Shown here in pieces: positions 12,838 through 23,225 of a stretch of DNA of 64,000 nucleotides (position 1 is the stretch's first letter; every line of letters begins with the position of its first letter). Location of the stretch: the NCBI GenBank assembly GCA_021014325.1, contig JAJGQC010000613.1, positions 62,001 through 126,000 of the forward strand, in the 5' to 3' direction. The notes under the pieces are model-generated. The model was not told the DNA's origin and did not search any database. It saw only the letters and a list, made by a program, of their open reading frames with translations. A program made the translations under genes and the position numbers. This DNA comes from Plazaster borealis. Taxonomy: Eukaryota > Echinodermata > Asteroidea > Forcipulatida > Labidiasteridae.

Positions 12838-12958
12838 TGTGTGTGTGTGTGTGTGTTTGGTTGGTTGGTTGGTTGGTTGGTTGTTGTAGATGGGTTGTTG
12901 TTGTTATTGTTTTGTTTTGTTTTTGTAATTTATTTATTTATTCTCTTCATTGTGATAG

Positions 12959-13381
12959 CCTTGGAACTGGTGGACTTTAAAGTGACCGAGTTGGAACCAT
13001 CACACTACAAGGTCGGAAAACCTACCACGGTCACCTTCAGTGTCAACTTAACGAACACCGGACCTACTAACTTGACCCGAACCTCAGGGACAGTCTGTGT
13101 CCTATTCTTTGACATCTCAACAGATACGGAAACAATCAGAAACGTTGGGCAAGTCAACCTTACCCTCCCAGACTTGCTCAGGGCCGGCCAGACCCACCAC
13201 TTGGATCGGCAGACTGTGGAAATAACGCTCACACAGGACGCATGTCCTGAAGGGAATACGTCCGGGCGGAGGAAACTTTGCGCTGGAATCAAAACAGGCA
13301 GGTCCACTTCCAGCGAGCCTCGCTGCTTGAACTTTGATGACATTGATAAAAGAGGAGCTGGGGAAATAGACTGCAGTGAAA
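12959..13381 (+). CDS. Exon 2: extracellular domain
   Basis: A single 423-base exon with acceptor TTGTGATAG|CC and donor A|GTAAGC, residues 30-170. It opens with ALELVDFKVTELEP and has the alternating hydrophobic pattern (TVTFSVNLTN, TVCVLFFDI, HLDRQTVEITL) of a beta-sandwich such as the CARDB or integrin-like folds, but I cannot name the family. Four N-glycosylation sequons are visible (NLTN, NLTR, NLTL, NTSG), along with five cysteines: one in TVCVL, then DACPEG, KLCAG, PRCLN and EIDCS. These support an extracellular location. A frame on the other strand here is a shadow. Confidence 0.85.
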
Positions 13382-13742
13382 GTAAGCCTTTAATCTTTAG
13401 CTTTACATTTTCAGCTTCGGATTGTTGACTTTGTTGGTGATTGAAGTAACATATCGTGTTGATCGAGTCGCTATGGGATATTTGTATTTGGTGCTAAGTG
13501 GCATGTTTATCGCTAATGAGCGTTTTATTCATGCATTGTAACACATGCAAATGTGTAATCGTTTTTTTTCACTATTTTCTCGTGACCCAGATGGCCGATC
13601 GATCGCAAACTTCTACAGGTTTGTCAGTTTATGTATATGGTGGATTATACAAAGTGCTTACACTGTTTTGTGAGCAAACACCAATTCTGTAATGTTCCTT
13701 TATAAGACTTTGACCCGAAACTTGTAAACGGGGGGACAAATA

Positions 13743-15370
13743 GGGGAGATGCGGGAGAGTTGAGCCATACAGAGAGTTGACCCACCCCCCAAAACACCAC
13801 TATCCCATAGAGTGGTCGAGTCCATATGCCCTTTGTTGGTAGTGTCTAACCAAACTTTCTTTTTGGCTACAACAGAGAATGTGAGAGAAGTGCTCAAAGT
13901 GGGAGTGACCAGAACATCTAAATTCCACTAAAAAGTGAATTTTGGAACTCCAGATAGTCCCTTTCTATTACTTACATGTTTAGCAATGAATGTAGTGATA
14001 ATGTGTCTAATATATAGCCTAAATATTGTTGTTTATTATGGTAATTTTAATTGGATCTAATTCGATTGTTATAAATCAAAATCAAGTCACATGTCAAAAT
14101 GGCTCTCTTATAGGAGAGTTGAGCAAATGAGCATGGGGAGAGTTGAACCATAGAGATAGGACCACGGAAGGAGTTCGAACCTCCCCGGCAGTAACAATAG
14201 TGATCAATGAGCCAAACGAACCCTTTGTGTAGCATGTGCAACGCCGCATTTTACACTGGTAAACTACAGCTTATTTGGGACCTGCGTTGAAGAATACTGT
14301 GTCATATTTTCTGACGTCATTTCGCTGCAAGATATTCCACAATAATGGAGTAGATATTTCGCGTCAAATAAGACTTCATCGAATGCGCAGTCGAGTACAG
14401 TTCACCCTGGTTCATAAAGACGCACGCAATCGCGAAGATTTTAATGACAAGTTTCCGTCAATGTTTTGTTTTTGAAAATCAACCAAGGCTAAGAGAATAT
14501 ACACAAAAATCTTCAAAATTCATGCAAGAATTATGACTTTTGTTAAAACTGACATATATACAATTTTCATGGATTTTCTGAGTCAAAAAAGTGTGCATCT
14601 GGAAGGGAGTGAGTTTTTCTTGTTGAACATGTTAATTGATGATGTGGCCAACCTTAGCCAACTCCAAACCACAAATCCAAACATTTTAAGACTGTGAATA
14701 TTCTTTTCCTGAAACGCTTTCATTCAGCAGAACTACTGGTTTGGGGTTCTGCGCACGCCGATTACCCAAATTTCACTGCGCATCTCTGCTATGGACAATT
14801 GGCTGACCGCAAGGTGGATGTTTGTGCCAGCAGTCACAATATGATTAGCATATGACTGCAAGGTATTTGCGGCGGTGATCATGTTTCCTCTGAAGTAAGA
14901 GAGTTGTAACTCCTTCCGTGGTCCAATCTCTATGGTTGAACGTAGGAAATAGCCATGATAAAATGTAATTTTTCAGAATTCATTAAGAAAATTGTTGGGA
15001 ACAGTTTGAAAATGCCAGATTGGATCAAAGTATTATTACAATTATGAGTACATTTCACTTTTACCATGGATAAACCAATTTCAAAAAATTATTTTCTGAT
15101 TTCCAAAGTCCCATTGATTATTGTGGTGGTTCAACTTACCCACACTGGTGGCTCAATTTACCCATAGTCCGGGGAGAGTTGAGCCACTTTGCCATTTTTT
15201 TCAAGCATCTCCCATGAATAAACAATAGCAGTTGGTTCAATTATTATGTTATACTAAGTAAGTCAACACTCTAAAGCTTTACTTAAAACATTTAGTTAGG
15301 GGATCCTACATTTCATCTCTGCAGAATGGTGTAAAATGTTAAAAATGGCTCAACTCTCCCGCATCTCCCC
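13743..15370. mobile_element. Non-autonomous DNA transposon with TA target duplication
   Basis: The ends are inverted repeats of at least 23 bases (GGGGAGATGCGGGAGAGTTG and its complement), directly flanked by TA on both sides (13741-13742 and 15371-15372). No transposase is readable in its 1628 bases. TA duplications and this size fit a mariner/Tc1-type non-autonomous element. The motif GAGAGTTGA(G/A)CCA recurs inside (about 14113, 14139, 15175). It sits in intron 2 just after exon 2. Confidence 0.8.
14142..14941. repeat. Nested inverted repeat inside the TA element
   Basis: Arms at 14142-14175 and 14908-14941 pair over 34 bases with one mismatch (GTTGAACCATAGAGAT..GGACCACGGAAGGAGTT). This second palindromic shell lies well inside the outer terminal repeats, suggesting a younger element nested in, or an internal subterminal repeat of, the 13743-15370 element. 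Confidence 0.75.
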
Positions 15371-15873
15371 TACGGTTTTGTAGGACCGTACTTGGTACTT
15401 GTTTTGAGTACTGCTCGACCACCGATTTGATGACACTCGTATTCCTACTCGGCCAGCAAAATAGTCGTGCTCGAATTCCATACTCAATAGTCGACAGAAA
15501 AAGAAAACAAAATTACTCGAACTTGAACCTGATAGGCCTACCCGATTGATGTTTAAAGTACTTGTAGGAAAAATGCCTATTTCCTGTTAGTGTTCTTGTA
15601 TTAAATAGATTGAAATAAAAAAAATATCTAGAAAGTAAACACATTTTGTATATATATATATATATATATATATATTCCCTTGTGGTCCATTACTTGAATT
15701 ATATGATATATAAAAAAAAGTCGCATCCCCTTAAGGTGATCCCCGGCTGCCGCTTCCCAGGTTGTATCGTATGGGTGTGATCCCTGGCTACACGGCAGTT
15801 TGCGGTTGAATGGCTTTCTGACTGGCACCCCCCGAACAAAGATATTGACAAAATAGGGAGACCGCCAACATAG

Positions 15874-15945
15874 GGCTAGATAGCTCAGTTGGTAGAGCGC
15901 CGGCACGTTAAACCGGAGGTCGTTGGTTCAAATCCCACTCTAGTC
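15874..15945 (+). tRNA. tRNA-Asn(GTT)-like, unit 1
   Basis: 72-nt cloverleaf: acceptor GGCTAGA/TCTAGTC (seven pairs, one G-U), D stem GCTC/GAGC, anticodon stem CCGGC/ACCGG with one mismatch, loop ACGTTAA, T stem GTTGG/CCCAC with one mismatch, discriminator A. C instead of U at position 33 makes decoding unlikely. Best read as a tRNA-derived repeat head. Confidence 0.5.
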
Positions 15946-16185
15946 AATTTTTCTTTGTTCAACCCAAAATCATTTAATATTTACCCAGTCAGTTTCCCTT
16001 GTGGTCCATTACTTGAATTATATGATATATAAAAAAGTCGCATCCTTAAGGTGATCCCCGGCTGCCGCTTCCCAGGTTGTATCGTATGGGTGTGATCCTG
16101 GCTACACGGCAGTTTGCGGTTGAATGGCTTTCTGACTGGCACCCCCGAACAAAGATATTGACAAAATAGGAGACCGCCAACATAG

Positions 16186-16257
16186 GGCTAGATAGCTCAG
16201 TTGGTAGAGCGCCGGCACGTTAAACCGGAGGTCGTTGGTTCAAATCCCACTCTAGTC
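16186..16257 (+). tRNA. tRNA-Asn(GTT)-like, unit 2
   Basis: Identical module to unit 1 by eye. Spacer differences from unit 1 are small (loss of CCCC before TTAAGG and single-base changes). Confidence 0.5.
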
Positions 16258-16498
16258 AATTTTTCTTTGTTCAACCCAAAATCATTTAATATTTACCCAG
16301 TCAGTTTCCTTGTGGTCCATTACTTGAATTATATGATATATAAAAAAGTCGCATCCCCTTAAGGTGATCCCCGGCTGCCGCTTCCCAGGTTGTATCGTAT
16401 GGGTGTGATCCTGGCTACACGGCAGTTTGCGGTTGAATGGCTTTCTGACTGGCACCCCCGAACAAAGATATTGACAAAATAGGAGACCGCCAACATAG

Positions 16499-16570
16499 GG
16501 CTAGATAGCTCAGTTGGTAGAGCGCCGGCACGTTAAACCGGAGGTCGTTGGTTCAAATCCCACTCTAGTC
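16499..16570 (+). tRNA. tRNA-Asn(GTT)-like, unit 3
   Basis: Same module and same 313-base spacing; no visible base change in the cloverleaf. Confidence 0.5.
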
Positions 16571-16811
16571 AATTTTTCTTTGTTCAACCCAAAATCATTT
16601 AATATTTACCCAGTCAGTTTCCCTTGTGGTCCATTACTTGAATTATATGATATACAAAAAAGTCGCATCCCCTTAAGGTGATCCCCGGCTGCCGCTTCCC
16701 AGGTTGTATCGTATGGGTGTGATCCTGGCTACACGGCAGTTTGCGGTTGAATGGCTTTCTGACTGGCACCCCGAACAAAGATATTGACAAAATAGGAGAC
16801 CGCCAACATAG

Positions 16812-16883
16812 GGCTAGATAGCTCAGTTGGTAGAGCGCCGGCACGTTAAACCGGAGGTCGTTGGTTCAAATCCCACTCTAGTC
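16812..16883 (+). tRNA. tRNA-Asn(GTT)-like, unit 4
   Basis: Same module as units 1-3, again without visible change. Confidence 0.5.
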
Positions 16884-17108
16884 AATTTTTCTTTGTTCAA
16901 CCCAAAATCATTTAATATTTACCCAGTCAGTTTCCCTTGTGGTCCATTACTTGAATTATATGATATATAAAAAAGTCGCATCCTTAAGGTGATCCCCGGC
17001 TGCCGCTTCCCAGGTTGTATCGTATGGGTGTGATCCCTGGCTACACGGCAGTTTGCGGTTGAATGGCTTTCTGACTGGCACCCCCCGAACAAAGATATTG
17101 ACAAAATA

Positions 17109-17180
17109 GGCTAGATAGCTCAGTTGGTAGAGCGCCGGCACGTTAAACCGGAGGTCGTTGGTTCAAATCCCACTCTAGTC
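17109..17180 (+). tRNA. tRNA-Asn(GTT)-like, unit 5
   Basis: Cloverleaf unchanged, but the 5' flank lacks the GAGACCGCCAACATAGG stretch that precedes the module in other units, and its 3' spacer is replaced by a long TA tract after about 27 bases. Confidence 0.45.
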
Positions 17181-17205
17181 AATTTTTCTTTGTTCAACCA
17201 AAATC

Positions 17206-17284
<79 letters not shown>

Positions 17285-17308
17285 CAAAATAGGAGACCGC
17301 CAACACAG

Positions 17309-17380
17309 GGCTAGATAGCTCAGTTGGTAGAGCACCCGCACTTTAAAGATTTGGTCGTTGGTTCAGATCTGTGTCGTTCC
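17309..17380 (+). pseudogene. Divergent tRNA-like module, unit 6
   Basis: The 5' half keeps the A box, but the anticodon arm has become CCCGC-ACTTTAA-AGATT and the 3' acceptor strand GTCGTTCC no longer pairs with GGCTAGA. The flanks before and after match the array. A matching GGTTCAGA B-box variant occurs in the isolated fragment at 37589-37650, so this may be a distinct subfamily rather than simple decay. Confidence 0.55.
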
Positions 17381-17627
17381 TATTTTTCTTTGTTCAACCC
17401 AAAATCATTTAATATTTACCCAGTCAGTTTCCCTTGTGGTCCATTACTTTAATTATATGATATATAAAAAAAAGTCGCATCCCCTTAAGGTGATCCCCGG
17501 CTGCCGCTTCCCAGGTTGTATCGTATGGGTGTGATCCCTGGCTACACGGCAGTTTGCGGTTGAATGGCTTTCTGACTGGCACCCCCCGAACAAAGATATT
17601 GACAAAATAGGGAGACCGCCAACATAG

Positions 17628-17699
17628 GGCTAGATAGCTCAGTTGGTAGAGCGCCGGCACGTTAAACCAGAGGTCGTTGGTTCAAATCCCACTCTAGTC
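17628..17699 (+). tRNA. tRNA-Asn(GTT)-like, unit 7
   Basis: As unit 1 except for a G-to-A change in the 3' anticodon strand (ACCAG), which breaks one more pair. Last unit before the array ends near 17745. Confidence 0.4.
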
Positions 17700-17756
17700 A
17701 ATTTTTCTTTGGTCAACCCAAAATCATTATATACAAAATGTGTTTACTTTCTTCGG

Positions 17757-18071
17757 GGTGATCCCATTGATTTGCTTGTATCTTGTTTTTAATTGTTACA
17801 ACCATATCCATTTTATCTTTTCCCCCCTCCCTACCTGTTCTTTCAGAACAATTTCTAACATTTTTCCTTCCTCTACAGATAATTAATAAATCATTATTTT
17901 TTACCTTACAGGTTTTTAAATACTACTTAATAATTTTCTCTGCAGGTTTTTTAACCCATTCGTTTACCCCCATTTTTTTACAGGTTTGTGTTAACCTTCT
18001 TTTCCCTTCAGGTTTGTACATAACTTGATTTTGCAGGTTTTATAACCCGTCCTTGTACAGGATTGTGTTAA
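17757..18071 (+). mobile_element. Penelope-like element copy 1, detached 5' segment
   Basis: From about 17870 on, this is the same imperfect ladder of T/C-rich stretches ending in ACAGG(T/A)TTGTG as at 27222-27850. It stops at GTGTTAA, and the ladder resumes on the far side of the THAP transposon with TTAACCCCC. The join across the transposon restores the GTGTTAACCCCC word found elsewhere in the ladder, so these bases and 27222-30738 were one element. The true left end is uncertain. Confidence 0.7.
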
Positions 18072-18422
18072 AGAAGTACTTGAACGAGAATTTTGTAACG
18101 GGAATGCTATTTAAACTTGTTTATAATGTGTTTGTTTGTCATGTAATTGTAATTTTGATGTATTTACATTTCTGGATTTTTCGTAATTATTGATCAAAAT
18201 ATTAGGCCCAAACCTCAAGGTTTTGAAAAACTAAAAACACTTCTGCCGTTGGCGGCGCGCTTCCATGCGACGTCATTTGTGGGAGTTAGCTTAATGTAAA
18301 CAAACAGGCAGACGAGTTGTTCATATGGGGACGTGTTGTTTATGCATGTGCTTCCGACAATTTCGATATAGAAATCGTCTTAAAATCTGCTTTTACAAAC
18401 GTGTCTTGGGTGCTAGGGTAAT

Positions 18423-18797
18423 ATGCCAGCATCATGTGTCGTTGGTGGTTGTACGAGGAAGACAACCAAGAATCCCGAGGTACATTTTGTCCGGTTTCCG
18501 AGAAATCCTTCCACTTGCAAGGAATGGGTGCGTTTCGTAGACAACACTCGATCTGATTTTAAGCTGACCAAATGGTCCACGATTTCCAGCGCACACTTCA
18601 AAGATGAGTGCAGGGATGACTCTGTGAAGCTTCAGAGCAGCATGGGGCTCAAACGGAACTTCAGGCTGAAGCCAGGCTCGGTACCAAGCCTGAAAGCCCC
18701 ATCAACTTCGAAAGACGATAGTCAGGAGAGTGATGCCGAGATGACACAGCCAGCAAAGCATTTCGGAACGGCATTCAAGAAACGTCAGAAAAGCCGG
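18423..18797 (+). CDS. THAP-domain exon of the transposase
   Basis: 125 codons from an ATG to donor CGG|GTAGGC. THAP hallmarks are visible: MPASCVVGGC at the start (first two Cys), KEW, the F-P motif in VRFPRNP, HF, and VPSLKAP at the end (AVPTIF-like box). The third zinc ligand is odd: the usual C-x2-H-F reads S-S-A-H-F here, so one Cys is replaced by Ser, which may weaken zinc binding. It lies 350 bases inside the left transposon tip. Confidence 0.8.
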
Positions 18798-21352
18798 GTA
18801 GGCATGAATATAAATACCCTTCAGTTCTTACTAATAATTTAATCAGTGATTCCAGTGAATGAATCATTCACATGAATATCAGGTTGGAACATAGTTTATT
18901 TTCACTTGGGAAAAACAAACAAACCGTGCAGGAACAGAATACCCTTGGTTGCCAACTCACGCTCAACCAACTCGTACTCTCAAAAACTTGTATTTGCCAA
19001 CTCGCCCTCAAGTGAACATGGCGAAGTGAGGATGTACATGTAGCATGTAGTCATCGTTTATACTTCAAGTTCAGGAGGGGTTTCCTAACGTTTTGTTTCT
19101 TCTTGGTTTTAGGGGAAATAGTTTAGTCAAAGGTAAAACATGGTAAGACTAAGAGCATAGAGCAATATTGAGTATGAATTGGCAAAATTATGTTTGTGTA
19201 CGTGTTGATTACTGTTGACCTGGGTTTTTTCATTTTTTTCTTGCACTGTAAAAAAATAGATTGTTTTTGTTATCTTCACTGTGTTTTTCCTTCTGAGTAG
19301 ACATTTTTGGTTTACAATTTAGCCCAACATTTGCAGTTTTATTTATTTCTCAACAACTAACAATTTTTCAATGTGGCTAAATTAACAGACTATGAAATTA
19401 AACAACCCTTACGAACAGCTCCTTGTTTAAATAGACTAAATCATTGTGGAACATCAGTAACTATGAATTTACTTGATTAGTGCTTAGTTATTTGCTTCAA
19501 TTTCAACAAAGCTGAGTTCATTGTTGACACTTTCCTTCAGATTTTGCAAGAAGCACTGGATGAATACAATATAAAATACGGTGAACCTTCCAGTGTCAGA
19601 CCAGAAAATTCAACCAGCACAGAACAGGTAAACAATTTTACATGTACAATATATTCTTCAATGAAAGCAAAACAGTCGTTCTGTCATTAAAAAGAATCTT
19701 GTCGCCCTATAACGTTACCATTGTGCTAATTTTCAAGAAAACAACAATTTTCAGTGAATTTGCACAATTTTTTGTCTATACTCTTTGTTTACAATAACAA
19801 TATTGACATTTTTATTTTGTCATGTGATTTTAATGTTTCACAATCAGGTTTTATTTCAAGCAACATTTGGCACAACACTGACCATATTGTATTCCTTATT
19901 TTAAAGGTTTTTTCAGCAGGGTTGGAAATCATCAAAGACACTGATGTAACTGTGCCTCATCTGGATGCACCTTCCAGTGAGCCTGACAGAGCAACCATTG
20001 CAGTTTGTACTATGACCACAACAGCAGTAAGTGTAATAATTTTTAGCTCCCCTTTTTAGTTGTTCTCAATATACCACGTCCTAGTCAATATACCACGACC
20101 TAGTCTCACACTATGTTCAAACATTGACACATGAAAATGTGAATGAGTTTGTTTCTTCAAACATAAACCAACGGGGACCTAGGTCTCAACATTATTTGTA
20201 TGTGGGCAAGACTTGCACAATCTATTGATAGAAGAGGAAGTAAATTCATATTCTGTCCAATCTTGGAAGAGCATAATGTAAGTCATTGATGAATAGTGGA
20301 TACTATGACCTGAATGCAATTACTCCTGAGTAGTATAGCACAAAGCATAAAATAGGTTTGATATTGCCTGGGTATACATTAGGGAGTACCAACTGTTGGT
20401 GACAACCCCTTCAGAGTGCACACCTTGCTAAATTGGTTTATTTGTGTATTTCATAATTTTACTCCTTGACTTCATCTTTTTACAATGTGTCATTTATTTC
20501 ATCAAGGGATTGATCAGTCGACCCAAACAGTTGCAAGATGGCGTTGCTCCATACATCACATTGCCAGTAGTCAAATTAATATCTTCCCAAGGGATGCCCA
20601 CCACACATCAGTGAGGTCTAAACGGACACAAACTAAGCCCAAGATGTTTCACCCAGTCAATAAAGGTAAATGTGTGCAGCACCTTACAACTGTGCTTTCA
20701 GATTTGTATGTTCCATAAACTGCTGAATGAGATATTTTGAGGCAAAACCCTAAAGTGAGGTACTTCGCAGACTTTTAAGACTCACATCTCAGGCTCAAGT
20801 CACCATGTTTGTGGCTGTTGCATAATGGATACAGACTTGAACTAAGGGACAATGCCTTGAACATTGATAACATCCATTTACTTATGATGTGAGTATAACT
20901 GCAGTTATTTACTAAAGTCTCCTATTGTGTACCCTTTAAATTTAATTCTAGGTGTTCAGGTAAAGCGACTACTGAAGTGTGAAAACAAATTCACAGAATG
21001 TTCGCTTGTCAAGGGAAGCCGCTAAAAACTGCAACATTCGACACATACTGTCACCCAACCAGCAGCAAAAGCTGCTACATTTCCTGAGGAACCTGTATCT
21101 GATGATCCTACTTCAGAGCCTGTTTGTGAAAGTGACTATGTGCCATCTAGTCATGACAGTGCCGATACAAGCACAAGGTAAAAATAAACCATATAGTGAG
21201 AACTGTAATCTTAAATGTTTCTCTGGGCCTATACACTTGAAAAGTATCCTTCAATGAACAAATGTTGATGGAAAACCAACTTTAATAAAAGCTTTACTCA
21301 AGACAATCAGAGCATACTGATTGGAATGCAAATGTTTTTCTGTATTCAGAGC

Positions 21353-21536
21353 TGGGCCCAATTTCATACATACGCAGAGTATAAAACAATTGTCCTTGCC
21401 AGAAAAAGGTTGCCTGCCAAAATACCATATCATTATGTAAAGTTTGCAACTGTGGTCTTTTGCTTATTATGATCAGCAGAAAATTGTTAAGCACTATTGT
21501 CTACTTCATCACCTCTATTAAAATCAGGCCCAGGAT
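21353..21536. repeat. MITE relic, GGGCCCAATTTCAT family
   Basis: Begins GCTGGGCCCAATTTCATA and ends with an inverted AATCAGGCCCAGG. Same family as 24658-24854 but decayed. It lies in a transposase intron. Confidence 0.55.
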
Positions 21537-23225
21537 TGGACAAGTTGCATCTATTGTGAAACCAGTGTCTGTAACAGACGGTTCAAAGGACTTTTTGTTG
21601 CTCAGTTTATTGCTCAACACATTGACTTCTGTCTTTTGTCTTCCACAGTTCTGATGGAGAAAAGATTACATCTCCTCAACATACATACTCATGACAATCC
21701 AATCTTTTAAAGATGTGCCCATGGACCATTGCCAGAACGTGAATGGTTACAACCAGGTCAGTAGCAATTTAAACACTAAAAGGGAAAGAAATCATGTTGG
21801 TACAACTTGATAAAACTGCGCTGTATGCATTTTGTTTAAAATATCAGTGTTATTTTGAAAAAAATACTAAATTTCAAACCCAATATCTTCAGTTTACAAC
21901 AAAATTAATTACTTTTGTTTTCTTTACACAAATAGGAACTAAACCAGCACAAGAGGTAGGAAAAGTTCTTGGTTCCATATATCTTCGAAAGGACGTCCAG
22001 ATGCTCTCCCCTTCAATGCAAACATCTAGTGTTGAGGGTTTTCATTCGGTCATCAATCACTTCGCACCCAAAATGTATGTGTTTTCATTTGAGGATGCTG
22101 TGCAGGTTAGTGATTGTTGACAACCACTTGTACAATTAATTTACTATAATAAACAAAAGCAGTTTAAAGAGTTACTGATTTTTAACTCGTTGACCTGAAA
22201 TAAGTCAATGACCTGAATTGACTTGAAAATGAGATACAACTTGACTTGGCCATGACAAGTGACTTGACTTTGATTCAGACAAATGTCATGGACATGTCTG
22301 TAGTCTGTATACCTTTGTCTGTATTTTAAATCGCTTGTTGGCTTGGATGGCCCCAAACTTGTTAATGTTTATCCTCTTGCACATTCAGTACTATATATTT
22401 TGTCTAATCATACAGAATCTTCTTGGCAGCTCTGCATTACAACGAAAATGCAGGACGCAGACAATCCAAGACTGCAAAGGGTGCTCTCCAGTACAACATT
22501 GTTTTTCCACGATCAAAGCAGGACACTGGGGTTACACTGTTCAGAAGCTCTTGGTCAAAAGCACATATGGTAAGTTCAACTACAGTTGAATTTTACTGTC
22601 TGTAGCATTGTGCTCATTACAATTGGTCATTGGTTTGAAATTTTATTGTGAAAGTGAATGATGATGGTAGTTGATCCATATACTTATGCATACCTTCTAC
22701 TACTGCCATATGTGCTGTATAGCTCCCTATACTTTAAAACTAAAAATAAGATTAAGTCCAACAGAAGTCATCACTTGTTTTGGAAATTGGAATTCATTCA
22801 TATGATTTTGAAGGAAAAGTTGAGTCTAGTGTTTGATTTTATAGAGTGCATGTTTGCATAATTAATTTGTATTAATTTCAGACTATGTGAATAGAGTCAT
22901 AAAAAAGGCTGCACTTCTATGCCAGGAGAGAGACAAGACTTCAAGGGAGATGTGTCCGCAGCTAGTCTCCAATCCTGGCACAATATATAGCACTCTGACT
23001 CGACCGGATAAGAACACTGCAGTAAATACTTTTGTCTCAAGGTTTACTAAAATAACACAACCGGTAGCTAGAACCCAACCAGTGCAGGAATTAGCCATTG
23101 CAGCATCTCAAGGGGTATCGGGTACTGATCAGGTGCCAGTTAAAGCGAGGGGGAAGAGAAAGAAAGGACCCAAGGATATGCCACAAAGCACCACAAGCGG
23201 GAAGAGAAGGAAGAAAGCCAAGTAA

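Larger units (their letters stand above)
15646..17745 (+). repeat. Tandem array of seven tRNA-like units (plus strand)
   Basis: Head-to-tail units of about 312-313 bases (one of 297) with highly similar spacers, starting after a TA tract at 15648-15674. A longer TA tract (about 17208-17281) interrupts the array between units 5 and 6. The unit is the reverse complement of the array at 9484-10325, so the two arrays face each other across exons 1 and 2 of the membrane-protein gene. A- and B-box-like motifs (TAGCTCAGTTGGTAGAGC, GGTTCAAATCC) are conserved in most units, consistent with a pol III-derived origin. Confidence 0.9.
18423..23225 (+). pseudogene. THAP-domain transposase, spliced, broken
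   Basis: Nine putative exons: 18423-18797, 19541-19627, 19907-20026, 20518-20665, 20952-21177, 21649-21756, 21936-22105, 22416-22569 and 22882-23225. It would bind the transposon ends through the THAP zinc finger and cut and join DNA through a DDE-type core. The N-terminal THAP module and the C-terminal region (LSPSMQTSSVEGFHSVI, LAALHYNENAGRRQ, STYDYVNRVIKKA) are recognisable. The REWLQPG end of exon 6 splices directly to TKPAQEVGKVLG, leaving no room for the catalytic core expected between them. An in-frame TAA sits in exon 5 (21023-21025), exon 6 needs a frame change, and exon 8 changes frame near 22515-22525. It ends in a basic KRKK/KRRKK tail. Exon limits 3-6 are approximate. Confidence 0.75.

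Noticed and set aside
13591..13618. Short CAG..GTTTGT-bounded segment after exon 2
   Set aside because: It would change the reading frame into exon 3, and the same context (CACTATTTTCTC..CACAGGTTTGTTA) recurs near 37780, so it is repeat sequence.
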